The notes under the pieces were generated by a model. It was not told the DNA's origin. It saw only the letters and a program-made list of their open reading frames with translations, and searched no databases. From positions 90,918,334-90,982,333 of the forward strand of contig JAUPFV010000004.1 of NCBI GenBank assembly GCA_036936605.1: 64,000 bases of DNA, given 5' to 3'. The DNA comes from Limnanthes douglasii subsp. nivea. Its lineage: Eukaryota > Streptophyta > Magnoliopsida > Brassicales > Limnanthaceae. Made by a program: the position numbers and the translations under genes. This document shows positions 11,072 to 21,713 of this stretch, one piece after another; position 1 is the first letter of the stretch, and each line of letters opens with the position of its first letter.

Positions 11072-11290
11072 ATCAGTGGACACACTGAAAAACCTATGAG
11101 GGCTCTGTTGATCAATGTAAAATTGAAAATTTTCCCGTAGGGTCGGGAATTAAGATGTAGATCAGTGGGCACACTGAAAAACCTATGAGGGTTCTGTTGA
11201 TCAATGTAAAATTGAAAATTTTCCCGTAGGGTCGGGAATTAAGATGTAGATCAGTGGGCACACCGAAAAACTTATGAAGGTTTTGTAAAG
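11072..11290 (-). repeat. Tandem repeats in the element B 3' region, right half
   Basis: Two to three units of about 88 bp share TTTTCCCGTAGGGTCGGGAATT, read here in two parts (TTTTCCCGTAGGG, TCGGGAATTAAG), then ACTGAAAAACCTATGAGGG. It continues the array at 8797-9033. From 11291 to 11534 lies diverged B 3' sequence with nothing further recognised. Confidence 0.8.
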
Positions 11291-11534
11291 CAAAAATAAA
11301 AAAAAAATCGTCGGTCAGCTCGTCAGCTGACTGACTCCTTTTTAACACTTCTGAGATTGAAATGAAATTTTTTTTATTAAAGAGGTCGGTTGCTATAGAT
11401 GTCTCATTAAAACCTTCTCGTGCCACTGAGGTAGGAAAGAATGCATCCCCGACCAAAAGGTTTTTACACAAATACTACTTACAAAGTTACAAAAATCGAA
11501 ATCACTCCAAATATAATTTCAGATGTTCAATGTT

Positions 11535-12496
11535 CTATGGGAGTCTTAACGAGCGCCCGAGCTTGTCTTGCAACCGATATGTCCCGCTCTTAACTTTATC
11601 CACCACTTTGTACGGTCCTTCCCAATTCGGGGCGAGTTTACCGAGGCTTTTATCTTTGGTATGCAGAAAAACTCTTCTCAAAACCTTATCACCAACTTTG
11701 AACTCACGCCGTCGTACTTTAGACGCATACCGATTCCTCATTAGGGTCTGATAGTGTAAAGAATTTAGTTGAGCTCGGTTCCGCTTTTCTTCTATTAGGT
11801 CGAGAGCTAACTGTATGTCACCTTCATTTGTGTTTTCATCATAGTTACCGATCCTCAAAGATGGAAAAATTGACTCTGCTGGGGTGACCGCGTCCATGCC
11901 ATATACTAAGGCATAAGGTGATTCCTTAGTCGTCCTTCGGGGTGTAATTCGGTAAGCCCACAACACTACTTGCAAATAGTCTGGCCATTTGCCACCTTTC
12001 CGTTTGAGGTTCTTTTTTAGTCTGTCCAGAATGGTTCGGTTGGTAACTTCGACTTGTCTATTGGCTTGAGGATGGAATGGGGCAGAGAAACATTGCCTAA
12101 TCTTATGAGTTGTGCAAAAGGATTTCATCTCACTGCGGTCGAATTGAGGCCCGTTATCCATGGTGAGCTTCTGGGGTACCCCGAACCAACAACAGATATT
12201 GGACCAAATAAATCTGATGATAACCTTAGTCTTAGTACCGGATAATGGTTCGTCTTCTACCCATTTGGAGAATTACTCCAAAGCCACCACGATCGTTTGT
12301 CTCCCACCAGATGTCGTTGGTAATGGTCTTACAAGATCGATTCCCCATCGGTCAAAAGGTAATCCTTCAGATATGGATTCTAAAGGGGTCGCGGGCACGT
12401 TTATCGCGTTCGCGAATCTTTGACAAGTGTCGCAGGTTTTACTATCTGCTGAGCATCAGCCGTTATCGTTGGCCAATAAAAACCGGCGAGAAAAAT
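11535..12496 (-). pseudogene. Element B integrase, broken
   Basis: Integrase inserts element cDNA into the host genome. The C-terminal part, 12161-11535, is open: MDNGPQFDRSEM (second catalytic Asp), FHPQANRQVEVTNRTI (catalytic Glu), YRITPRRTTKESPYALVYGMDAV, and GKLAPNWEGPYKV of the C-terminal domain. Upstream, 12160-12496 still encodes WGIDLVRPLP (first Asp), and the zinc-binding His pair lies at the end of the previous ORF (ELHDREGAAHCGYKA). A stop replaces the Tyr of the usual DYFSKW motif, a frame change follows 12497, and the ORF stops at 11535 just before the usual terminal EHLR motif. Confidence 0.88.
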
Positions 12497-13552
12497 TCAT
12501 CTTATCAGTGCCTTGTAACCACAATGAGCCGCGCCCTCTCTGTCATGTAACTCGGACACAATGATCTGTGACTCATTTACCCCCAAGCACCTCAGTAAGG
12601 GTCTGCTGAACGATTTTTTGTATAATATGTCGCCCAATAAAACGTAGCCCCGGGCTTTGTTTCGTACCTTCCGGGCCGATGCACCATTGTTTGGCAGTAG
12701 ACCTTCGGCTAGGAAAGAAATAATATCTCTTCGCAAATCTGAAATAGTTACCAAAGACACCTGATAAGAAATTTCGGGTCGATTATTCAGCTCTTTCCTC
12801 TTTATGATTGATGGGCTTTCTTGTTCGGTTACCCAGGGGTAATTGCTTGAGCAAGAGGCCGATGCTAGAGAGTCGGCTACCATGTTTTCGGTTCTTGGGA
12901 CATGTTCGTATGTTACATTGGCGAATGACGCGGCTAATACTCTTAATGCGGCTAAGTATTGAACCAGGTGTTCTTTCCTGGCTTCTGAAGCTCCCGAGGC
13001 TTGATTGATCAAAAGCTGAGAATCACTAACCATACGTACACGCTTAGCCCCACATACTTGTACTAGTCGCAAACCGACTAGGGCGGCTTCATACTCGGCT
13101 TCGTTATTAGAAGTGGATAAACCAAATCGGATTGCCTGATGCATACTTATGACCGTTGGGGTGACTATCTGTACGCCCGTTCCGCATCCATTGATGTTCG
13201 ACCCACCATCGGTTCGGATGACCCACTCGTCGGGTTCGTCTTCTTCAGGCGGTGTGTCTTGGTCTGGGTGGTCGGAATGGAATTCCACTATAAAATCAGC
13301 CAGAACTTGGCCTTTGACAGACGTCCGTGGCTCAAAATTGATATCGAAATCACCCAACTCGACCGACCATTTAGACATTCTTCCTGACATGTCCGGGCGG
13401 TGAAGAACGTACTTGAGTGGCAACGAGGTGCGGACGACAATGGGGTGTGTTTGAAAATACGGCCGCATTTTTCGTGCCGCGGTCACCAATGCTAAGGCCA
13501 TTTTCTCCAACTTTAGATACCACGTCTCTGCATCCAGTAAGCTTTTGCTCAC
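12497..13552 (-). pseudogene. Element B RNase H and integrase N-terminus
   Basis: RNase H removes the RNA strand during cDNA synthesis. This 351-codon open frame starts in the RT connection (SKSLLDAETWYLKLEKMAL). RNase H acidic motifs are kept: RTDGGSNINGCG, SNNEAEYEAAL, VSDSQLLINQ and ENMVADSLA. It then runs into the integrase zinc-binding region (ARGYVLLGDILYKK, ELHDREGAAHCGYKALIR) and stops. It is the longest undamaged pol stretch of B. It belongs to one polyprotein with its neighbours, so the ATG-like start has no meaning of its own. Confidence 0.88.
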
Positions 13553-14718
13553 GAAGTATACCGCTTTGGGGACCGTTCCCGACTCACTGATCAGAGCTGC
13601 GCTGACTGCAAAATCTGAAACTGCTATATAAAGGAAAAGAGTTTCTCCCGCCAGAGGCTTCGTTAGAAGGTTCGGGGATGATAAATAAGTTTTAATCCCT
13701 AAAAAGGCCGCACTACAATCCGGTGTTCAAACAAAATTCTTGGCATTTCTCAAGACCTAAAAAAATGGGGCGCATTTATCAGATGAACGAGAGATAAACC
13801 GATTCAAAGCCGCTAGACGCCCGGTTAATATCTAGACTTGTTTGATATTCGTAGGCGGTGTCATGTCAGTAAGAGCTTGTAATTGGGTCGGGTCTGCCTC
13901 AATTCCCTTTTCGTTGACAAAGAACCCTAGGAACTTGCCCGACCTTATCCCGAAGGAGCATTTTTCCGGGTTTAGCTTGAGATTTATACCCCTGAGGTTG
14001 TCAAAGGTTTCCCTCAAATCGGTGAGATGTTCCTTGTCCGTGCCGCTCTTCACTAACATGTTATCGATGTAGACTTCCATATTCCTCCCAATCTGACAAT
14101 CGAAATTTTGTTAACCAACCTCTGATAAATCGCTCCAGCATTTTTCAATCTGAACGACATGACCTTGTAGCAATACAAGCCTAAGCCTGTGATAAACGTC
14201 GTGCTTTCCTGATCCGCTGGATGCAATTTGATCTGGTTGTAGCCTGCGTACGCGTCCATGAAAGAGAGCAACATGTTTCCTGGCGTGGAGTCCACCAACT
14301 GGTCGATCCTCGGCATCGGAAGGGATCCTTCGGGCACGCCCGATTGAGGTCGGTAAAGTCCACACACATCCCCCACTTCCCGTTTTTCTTTTTGACCAGG
14401 ACAATATTGGATGTCCAAAGCGGGTAGCTTGACTCCTTGATATGCCCCACGCTGATCATTCTTTCGACTTCTCTTAGAATGATTTCTGCCTCTTCTGGGG
14501 AAAAAGCCCGCCGCTTTTGCGAAATAGGTCTGACATTTTTGTTGACGGTTAGTTTGTGAATCACATGGTTCTCCGGGACTCCTGTCACGTCCTTCGAACA
14601 CCATGCAAATAAATCTAAATTCTCCCGCAGTAATGATAACAATTGTTTCTTGAAGGCTGATGACAGTCAGATTCCGATCTGCAGAACTTTCCCTTTGGTA
14701 AATGGGTGCTTTTCGCAC
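13553..14718 (-). pseudogene. Element B reverse transcriptase, broken
   Basis: RT copies element RNA to DNA. Pieces in order: 14642-14181 (LFAWCSKDVTGVPE, QKRRAFSPEEAEI, LVKKKNGKWGMCVDFTDLNR); a frame change near 14330; PMPRIDQLVDSTPG and SFMDAYAGYNQIKLHP in another frame; a second change near 14090; 14080-13832 with MEVYIDNMLVKS and NPEKCSFGIRSGKFLGF; then the RT connection with stops to 13553. The catalytic YIDD reads YIDN (codons GAT AAC), so polymerase activity would be lost even without the frameshifts. Confidence 0.88.
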
Positions 14719-14798
14719 TCTTCATCAGTGGTTAAAAAACTGTGAGCTTCTCTAGGATCAACGACGGGCAATGACCCCAAGGGAAGTCCCCTTAATTG

Positions 14799-15374
14799 CT
14801 AGTCCTGCGCTTGCGCCATCTCTTGATCCTTCTTGGGTGCCAAAACCGCCCTGTAACACTCTCGTGCCGCTTTTTGGCTGCTCTGGACTATACCCACATT
14901 GTTCCCGACCACGTATTTCAAACATTGATGAACTGTGGACGATACCGCGTGCATTCGCGATAGCCACGATCTGCCAAAAATCGCATTAGGAGAAACTGGT
15001 GCGTCTACCAAAACGAATAAAACAGTGACCTCTTTTTTGAACGGTCCGCGGCCTAGCTGAACGATGCCCTCAAACTCTCCAACCACGTCTGATGCCGAAC
15101 CTGTAAACCCTACAATATTTCGGTCCGACCGCGTAATAACCGGAGGTGCCCTAAACTTTGCGAAAGTGGATGCAAAGATTATGTTGGTTGAGCTACCGGT
15201 GTCTACCAAGATACGTCGGACCTCCTCCCCCGCAATGGCCGCTCCGATAACGATGGCGTCTTCATGAGGGTCGGCTACATCTCTCATATCGTTGTCGTTA
15301 AAATATAAGATCGGCGAAGGGATGCCTTTTGAGTGGGGATAGGTCCAAGCTTCCAGCTGGGTGGCTAGATTCAC
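14799..15374 (-). pseudogene. Element B aspartic protease
   Basis: This is the retropepsin domain, with active site [14 protein letters not shown] about 65 residues in, then RSDRNIVGFTGSASDVVG and SWLSRMHAVSSTVHQCLKYV. It lies in the same frame as gag (stop TGA at 15384-15386) and as the RT start, so gag, protease and RT were one polyprotein now cut by nonsense codons. The stop at its end falls in the linker to RT. The DTG is intact. Confidence 0.85.
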
Positions 15375-15386
15375 GATATGCCGCTT

Positions 15387-17354
15387 TCAAGAGGAGTGTG
15401 TGGTCCCTGCTATAGAGTCTCCACCGAAAATAGTCAACAATTCGAAAAATTGACAAAGGTTTCTTACATTCCCGTTATTTTCCACAACTCCCTCTTCAAT
15501 CATCCCGATGAGGTTACGATTCACATATGGGTCGAGGTACTCGATTGAAACATCGAACGGGTCGGTAACTTCGGCAATGGTCATGGTAGTTTCTAACTTC
15601 GGTATTGTCACGACTTCTCTCGAAGCAGTACCCTGCTGAGCTTTCTTCTTTACGTACTCTAGGAGGTTTCCGTGCTCTATCAACATCTGTATCTCCTTTT
15701 TGAGGGTAATGCAATCCTTAGTATCGTGCCCCACGTCTTCGTGGTAGCGACAATACCGGTTGTTCCACTGCTCCCGAGGCGTTGGTATAGGGAAAGGCCT
15801 CCGATAAATCCCGCTTTTCTTAGTCTTCTCGTAGATTGAAGACATGCATTCCATCAAGTCAGCGAAGTAAGAAGGTCGGATCCACTTGTTAGATATGGGC
15901 CGCGAAACTACTTGATTCATCTGCTTCGCTTTTTGGCTCTGGGGAGCCGAAGGCTTGATTGGTAAGGGCTGGGTCGGTGGTATCGTGTTGACCGGCTGGG
16001 CTTAGTGAGCATAGCTAGATTGAGACCCTTGTTTTATAGCGACCGACGCTTGCGCACTCTATTGGATTTGCGCAACCAGTTTGGACGCCTCAGTTTCTTC
16101 TATCAGTATCTGCTCTTCTATCTGGGCCAGAAGGGCGGAAAAAGTAAACGCTTGTTTTTTAGTACCCGCTTGCTTCATTGGTCCCGGGAGCAACCCTAAG
16201 CGATACACCGTCAGCGCTACGTTCCCTTTGCAGTGGTCCAGGTCGGTCTTAGCGTCAATAAAACGCCTGGTGTAATCCCTGAGGCTCTCTCTCAGCCTCT
16301 GCTTGCAGTTCATGATCGTATCTCCATTAGCTCGGAAACTCTTGCTTCTGACGAAGTGCTGACGGAACATCATCCAGAACATCCCGAAGTTTTTAATACA
16401 ACCCTGTGGTAATCGGTTGTACCACTTGGACGCTCGATCCCCGAAGGTCATCGAAAACGCTCGACATAGAAGTTTATCGTCGTTGTCGAAACTCAACATA
16501 AAGTTTTTGAAGGCTTCCAAGTGATTATCTGGATCCCTCTTACTGTCATACTTTTCCAATTTGGAAATGTCAAACCTCTTCGGGAGATGTCCCGATAATA
16601 TATCGTCGGACAACGGTGAAGCTCTCCAATTCATTCTGAATCCGAACGCTCCGCCTCCGAGCCCTTCGGTTTGAATCCCGTACAGGCCTTCGTCCCCTGG
16701 GTTGATGAATTGGCTACTGGTTTGGTACCCTTGGTTCTGACTATTTGAAGGTTGCCACTGGACCTGGGGTAGAGCTACCCGCCCCTTTCTGCTGCCTATT
16801 TGCATCTCTTCTTTTTCAAACGACAATGGCGTTCTTTTCTGGGCGCTACCCTTTTTGTACTTAAGAGAGTGTGAACGTGGTGCCCTATCCCGCCGGGAAC
16901 GGCTTTTCTGCCTGCGTTTGTTTAGCATTTCCTTGCGTCGGTACTCCCTTCCCGATGAGTCGTCCGAAGTGTAATCAGCAGAGATGTCACGGTTATCCTT
17001 TGGGTATTGCTCCGCTCTGTCATTCTGCTTGTCCTCCGGGCGAAGTTCCCGATAATATCGAATAGGTCGGACATCGATGCGATGGTCAGCAGTCGAGTAG
17101 CCTTCGCCGCGGTTGTCTACGATTGGATCTTTACCTTTACCTTCCCGAGCTCTATTTTCGTCTAGCGCCCGCTCTTTCTCAGCGCTTAACTTTGCGATGT
17201 CTTCCAGCAGCTGTCTCCTGGTCATGATAAGGGTCGAACGCTTGTCTCGACCCTGGGCGTAGTACTCCCGACCCGGGGCTTCCTCGCCTCCAGACAGCGA
17301 AACGGCCTGGGCTACTTCTCTCCCGACCCTCTCTCCGGCAGTTTCGTCATTCAT
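15387..17354 (-). pseudogene. Element B gag, broken by stops
   Basis: Start ATG at 17354 (MNDETAGERVGREV), about 75 bp after the LTR end. It has an Arg/Lys/Ser-rich N-terminal third, the capsid-like block LPKRFDISKLEKYDSKRDPD, WYNRLPQGCIKNFGMFW and FSALLAQIEEQILIEETE, then the nucleocapsid motif CRYHEDVGHDTKDC (CX2HX4HX4C). In-frame stops lie at 16056-16058 (TAG; CAG in element A) and near 16003; the frame is otherwise kept to 15387. Usual Tat gag length is similar when the stops are read through. Confidence 0.9.
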
Positions 17355-17410
17355 TCTTTAAGATCAGATCCCGATTTTCAAAGAAAAAGATTCCTTTTTG
17401 GTATCACGTG

Positions 17411-17429
17411 TTCCCACAGACGACACCAA
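17411..17429 (-). other. Primer-binding site of element B
   Basis: On the minus strand, TTGGTGTCGTCTGTGGGAA follows the 5' LTR end (...CTCATTA). It matches the element A site (TTGGCGCCATCTGTGGGAA) except at a few bases. Confidence 0.65.
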
Positions 17430-17754
17430 TAATGAGCGAATAAATGACTAGGAAAAATATTGGATCTTGGACCTGATGTGACTAGAGTACAAACGTAGAG
17501 AGAGAAAGTAGGAAGAGAATATTATATTCAATTGTCCCACTTACCAAGGATAATGGGCTCCTTTTTATAGCAGAGAAGGGTGGACCTGTTTATTTCTTTG
17601 GAGGTTTTGTTTTATTTCACTTTTTGTCCTCTACAAAAAAATTTACTTACAAATTGTCTTCTAACAACTAATAATACCATAATAGGCATATTTGTCATCT
17701 TCTATTTACAATTGACTCATTTTCTATCAAGATCGACGAATTACCCCCTCATTA
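17430..17754 (-). repeat. 5' LTR of element B (325 bp)
   Basis: It has the same length as 5191-5515, with about 20 substitutions by hand alignment, mostly transitions, including both terminal TG/CA dinucleotides (CTCATTA here versus CTCATCA). On its right, GACAA is the target-site duplication and the interrupted LTR at 4501 resumes. Confidence 0.92.
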
Positions 17755-17788
17755 GACAAATTCATTGTTTTAGGTTTTTCCCGTAACA
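17755..17788 (+). repeat. Right end of the solo LTR interrupted by element B
   Basis: GACAAATTCATTG...CCCGTAACA completes the LTR that begins at 4501: AATAAAATT at 5170 followed by an AT-rich end closing with CA. See the entry at 4501. Confidence 0.45.
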
Positions 17789-17998
17789 ATAACCTCTTTT
17801 TCTTTTAGCACTATGAGGGCAAGCATGTTGTATAGGGAAGTTGCTAAGATATCTGATTCTTGAAGGGAAAAAGATCCCAAAATTTGAGCATGAACAGATA
17901 AAATCAGGGGATCGGGATGCATCGAACCCTTTTGGTGACGAGTACAATCTTGGTACTTATCACCAACACGCTAGTCTAAGCAGTCCGATGCTCTAGTC
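17789..17998 (-). other. Intervening sequence with a tRNA-like block
   Basis: On the minus strand, 17990-17900 has a box-A-like TAGAGCATCGGACTGC and, about 60 bases on, a box-B-like GGGTTCGATGCATCCC, the internal promoter layout of tRNA genes and SINE heads. I cannot fold it into a standard tRNA with confidence. The rest has no recognisable coding sequence. It may be a SINE relic between the solo LTR and element D. Confidence 0.25.
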
Positions 17999-19930
17999 TT
18001 ATCCGCGGAATGCTTTTCCTCTGATTTTTTTTATTTTAGAAGAGGCCTCGACAAGCGTGGCCGACTTCGCGTCTTCAAATTTCTCTAACATGGTTGGGAT
18101 GGTGATCTCTTCCATGGCCGGGTTGTTGCACATTTCATCCGCAACAATTTTATCTTTGTATTTCTTTGTTAGAGTATGGTTTCCATCGTCACTCGCGATG
18201 ACTTTCTTTCTCTTTTCACCACGTATTTTCTTTTGACATTTGCCGGCTGAAGGAGATTTATCTCTACTGGCGATCAAATCACTAAGGATGACAATGGTTT
18301 CAGGCTCTGAGGGTAACACTTCTCGAGGTTTGTCTTCGGTGACGCCGTCGGCAACCTCCTTCCCATTTACTTGGTCAGCCATCTCTTCTGACTTCACCCA
18401 TTTTTTGGGCGCTCGCTCCCTTTGGTCGACAATTGGTCGACACTCAGAATGTCACTGGAACAACGCCAAAGATTGTTATTGATGAGATTGGAATTTTTGA
18501 AGCATTAGCGAAACTGTCGGTCCCAATTAGTTTCAGAAAAGGCTCGAAGTTTAGCAAAGATGTTCGAGGATTTCTTAAGATGATTTTTTCTCAATTATTG
18601 TATATTTACCTTGCAAGCTTAAAGAAGAAGATCAGTCAGTAAAACAAATGTATGAGCATCTAAGCAAACCTTCACGAGTCCACTTGTAAGTTAAGCGCCT
18701 CGGGTTTTCCTTAGTGTATGGCTGGCTGTTTTCCCATATACCATTGATAAAGACAAACAGGTACTTCTACGACCTGTCAGCTTCCAACAAATTATTTACT
18801 ATCTTTCGCGGATTGGCAAGAGAAGAGTAAACGAAGGTAATTTTGAGAGACTTTGATAGTCCAGATACAGATATGTACTCTTCTATCGATATCGAAACCT
18901 CGACTAATCGAGAGGCCATTATGGGTCGGGCAGATTCAGAGAATCTCGATATACCTGACAATTTCGAGGTCGAGAAGAAGCAGGAGACCCCAATTGAAGA
19001 GCTCAATAAAAAACACTATTTCTCATGACTCTAGTGACAATGGGGTTTCACTCGGCTTCGGTAATCGAATGTTCAGATAGTCAGAAATCCCCCATATCGT
19101 TTTTAACCCGACCTTTTCATCAAGATTGTAGTACAGATACTTCCCGGTAAAATAAGAAATAATGTGATCTCTGGACAAGAGATTGTGGTAGCCACTTAAT
19201 ACCTTGGCGATCTCGGGCAAAGGGGTTCCTCATTCACCGCAAGGGCAGCTTCGCCAGCCACGGGAACAGTTTAGGCCGCTGGATTTTTCGGAAGAGTTGG
19301 TTTGGTAATCTGGGCTTCGACCCTCCTCGAAATAGATACCTTTTTTGAAGGCTTGGGAATTTGTGTTTCAGTTTTGTTTCTTTGGGCTTTCTCAGGAAAA
19401 TTTTTGTCAGTGGACGCCAACTCCTTAGCAGTAAGAGTCGCAAGAACGATGATAAAACTACTATTAACTCGAGTATGACCGGGTACTGGGATTTTAGCTC
19501 TCTTAGAGGTAGCCTCTTCAAGCTTCATCTTTTCTTCATCTTGTTGTACCACCCATTTAGGAGTAGTTGCAGTATTATGACTGGTTCGACGCCCCACGAT
19601 GGTCGGAGTTAGCTGAACGTACTCGGGAGTGGTAGACGAAGAGCTAGAATCGCGCATGGTTAAAAAATAAATTTTGTTTTTTGTCAACATATTTTATGGA
19701 TTTCGAAGGTATATGACGAGTAGCATCGTTGGGATATTTGGTTTTCGAAGAAACCATGGGGATAGTAAAGGGACCCGCTTCTGAAGATTTTTTAGACGAT
19801 CCTAGGTTTTTGGGTTTTGGAAAAATCAACGGGTCTGAACTCAGCAGAGATATTGGGGGCCTCTGTGGATTAATCCCGCAGCTTGGTATTCGTCAGCCCT
19901 TTCAGTGATACTAAGATAATCAATGACACT
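17999..19930 (-). pseudogene. Element D antisense third gene (aORF), main part
   Basis: This is the aORF of element D from just after the E insertion to its end. It aligns with the B copy: DYLSITERADEYQAAGLI (B: WASIGDRAEEYRAAGLI), TPEYVQLTPTIVGRRTS, ISYFTGKYLYYNLDEK, PIMASRLVEVSISIEEYIS, SLANPRKIVNNLLE and ENSQPYTKENPRRL, then an intron-like GT at the conserved phase-1 site near 18664. Exon 2 follows (NWDRQFR, CFKNSNLINNNLWRCSS) and a Lys-rich tail. Stops and frameshifts occur throughout. Its first ~24 codons lie beyond element E at 30360-30430. The left end at about 17999 is truncated, with no D gag-pol in the window. Confidence 0.8.
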
Positions 19931-20338
19931 TGATGAGTCCGAATTCCGCATGCTCCCCGGACAAGGACAGTTCGGTCCAATGCCTCCGGACCGGACAGAT
20001 CACTTCGAACACTCGGACTATAGGGCTGTTCGAACTATGACAAAAGTACTAAAAAACCTAAACACTACTTGACTAAGCTACTTGCTCTCCTACTTAGAGC
20101 TCATGGGTCTTTGAACATGACCCGGGTCCATTAAACATGACCCGAAAGCCCATAAGGGCCCAAACATCAGGATATAAATACCCAACCACCTGCATTAAGT
20201 GTGGGTAATGAGAATTAACTGCTACTAGCCAGCTTAATTATCTCTCTACTCTCTACACTAAATACAAAACACCCACATACTACTGTAAAACACCAACCAA
20301 ATTACGAGCCTACCCTGAGACAATAATTGTCCTCACCA
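19931..20338 (+). repeat. 5' LTR of element E (408 bp)
   Basis: It begins TGATGAGTCCG and ends CCTCACCA. It contains a TATA-like GATATAAATACCC and a direct repeat of ACATGACCCG. Related LTRs in the window: 29952 (partner), 61426 (element G), 55066 (F, diverged) and 52961 (solo, inverted). Confidence 0.95.
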
Positions 20339-20340
20339 AA

Positions 20341-20358
20341 TTGGTGACCACAGTGGGA
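20341..20358 (+). other. Primer-binding site of element E
   Basis: TTGGTGACCACAGTGGGA lies 2 bases after the LTR. G (61837) and F (55424) have the same type of site. The tRNA was not identified. Confidence 0.65.
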
Positions 20359-20411
20359 GCACGAAGGTGCCTGAATCAAGCATTCAAAACCAGCTAAGAA
20401 AATTTGTCCGT

Positions 20412-21713
20412 ATGAATCCAGACAATCCAGAAGTACCACCAGCTTTGCTCAAAGTGGTGGGAGAGAACGATGAGTACACTATCGAAGAGCGTGATAGGCT
20501 AAACGGTGAAATAAAAGCTCTGAGGGCCGAAAAGGCTAAGATGGGCCTGAAAGAAAAGTCCAAAGCATCAGCTGCTCATCACACCGATAACCCCAGGGAA
20601 CATGAATCTTCAAAGACTCATGTGAGCACCAAAAAGACTCATGCAAGTTCCAAAAAGTCTCACCGGTCTAAGCCAGTGGAGAGTTCTGACTCAAGCTCAG
20701 AATCTTCTGATAGCTCTTCGGACAGTGAGGGAGTTGAAAAATCTTTATCCTCTAGCAGCGATGAGGGTCGAACTAGAAAGAAGCAAAATCAGATCAAAAA
20801 ATATTCAAGAAAAAGGGATAGACATGGAAAAATGAAGAGGCATATTGGTAAAGGATTATCTCATAGCCGGAGGCATATGGACCAGATGCTGATGGTTCCC
20901 TTCGCTTTTCACGATGAACCATGTATCTTTGCAACTCCCAATGAGGGTACTGTGTTCAGTCGTGGAAGAAATTAGAGGCAATCTCCTTTGTCTTCTAAAA
21001 TTATGTCCGGAAACCTCCCTAAAAGGTTTGACAGTACCAAAATAGAAAAGTACGATGGCAGTACTGATCCGGACAACCATCTGGAGCAATTTAAAAACTT
21101 CATGACGAACTTTGACGACGACGATGAACTACTCTGTAGGGCATTCTCCCAATCATTTACGGGGAGTGCTCTAAAATGGTACAACAGCCTACCTCAGGGT
21201 TGTATTAAAGATTTCGATACCTTTTGGGTAGCCTTTCGAAGGCAGTTTGTAGGGAGTAAAGAGCTAAAGGGCAATGGAGACACAATAATCCATTGTGCCC
21301 AGGAGCCAAATGAGTCCTTGAAAGAATATATAAACCGTTTTGTGAATACCAAGAATGGGTTGGCTGATTGCTTCGAACAGGTGGCAATAGCATCCCTAAG
21401 GCAGGGTTTAAACCCAAGCAATCTAGCTGATTCAATGGCCAGGAAGAAGGCCATGACATGGGGAGGGTTACTGAATCAGGTTGGAAAACAAATAAACGTT
21501 GATGAAACAAAGAAAACCAGGATGCACAGGCAGGTGAGGTCTACCCCGATGGCACCAAATCCCAATCAAAATAAGTCCGGGAACAAAGCAAGAGAGCCCG
21601 GACAGGGGCATGGTAGGGCAAAAGCTCAGTCTCAGCCAGCTGCTCCTGCTCAGAGTCAGCAATCTAGAAACAAGAGAGGCCATGGGTCCAACCGGAGTGG
21701 TTCACAGATTTGA
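20412..21713 (+). pseudogene. Element E gag, N-terminal and capsid part
   Basis: The first ATG of the frame, at 20412 (MNPDNPEVPPALL), is taken as start. An N-terminal charged helix (EERDRLNGEIKALRAEKAKM) precedes a Ser/Lys-rich stretch. The capsid-like block is LPKRFDSTKIEKYDGSTDPD, ALKWYNSLPQGCIKDF and NESLKEYINRFVNTKNGLAD. A TAG at 20973-20975 stands where F has TGG (QNW/R). The frame stops at 21713, just before the nucleocapsid region, where a frame change occurs relative to F. Confidence 0.9.

Larger units (their letters stand above)
5191..17754 (-). mobile_element. Element B: full-length Tat-type Ty3/gypsy retrotransposon
   Basis: Order on the minus strand: 5' LTR (17430-17754), primer site, gag (17354), protease, RT, RNase H, integrase (to 11535), tandem repeats, an antisense-encoded third gene (plus strand 6079-8563), polypurine tract, 3' LTR (5191-5515). 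Flanks GACAG (5186-5190) and GACAA (17755-17759) form a 5-bp target-site duplication with one change. I count about 20 differences between the 325-bp LTRs. A later 2.0-kb insertion (9034-11071) splits its tandem repeats. All genes are disabled. Confidence 0.93.

Noticed and set aside
11072..11290. CRISPR-like regular repeats
   Set aside because: These are adjacent tandem units of a retrotransposon 3' region in a plant genome, with no unique spacers.
17762..17947. Minus-strand frame that might continue the RT of fragment C upstream of the solo LTR
   Set aside because: Only a loose resemblance around a basic KRKRG stretch. The same DNA looks more like a tRNA-derived block, and no RT motif can be anchored.
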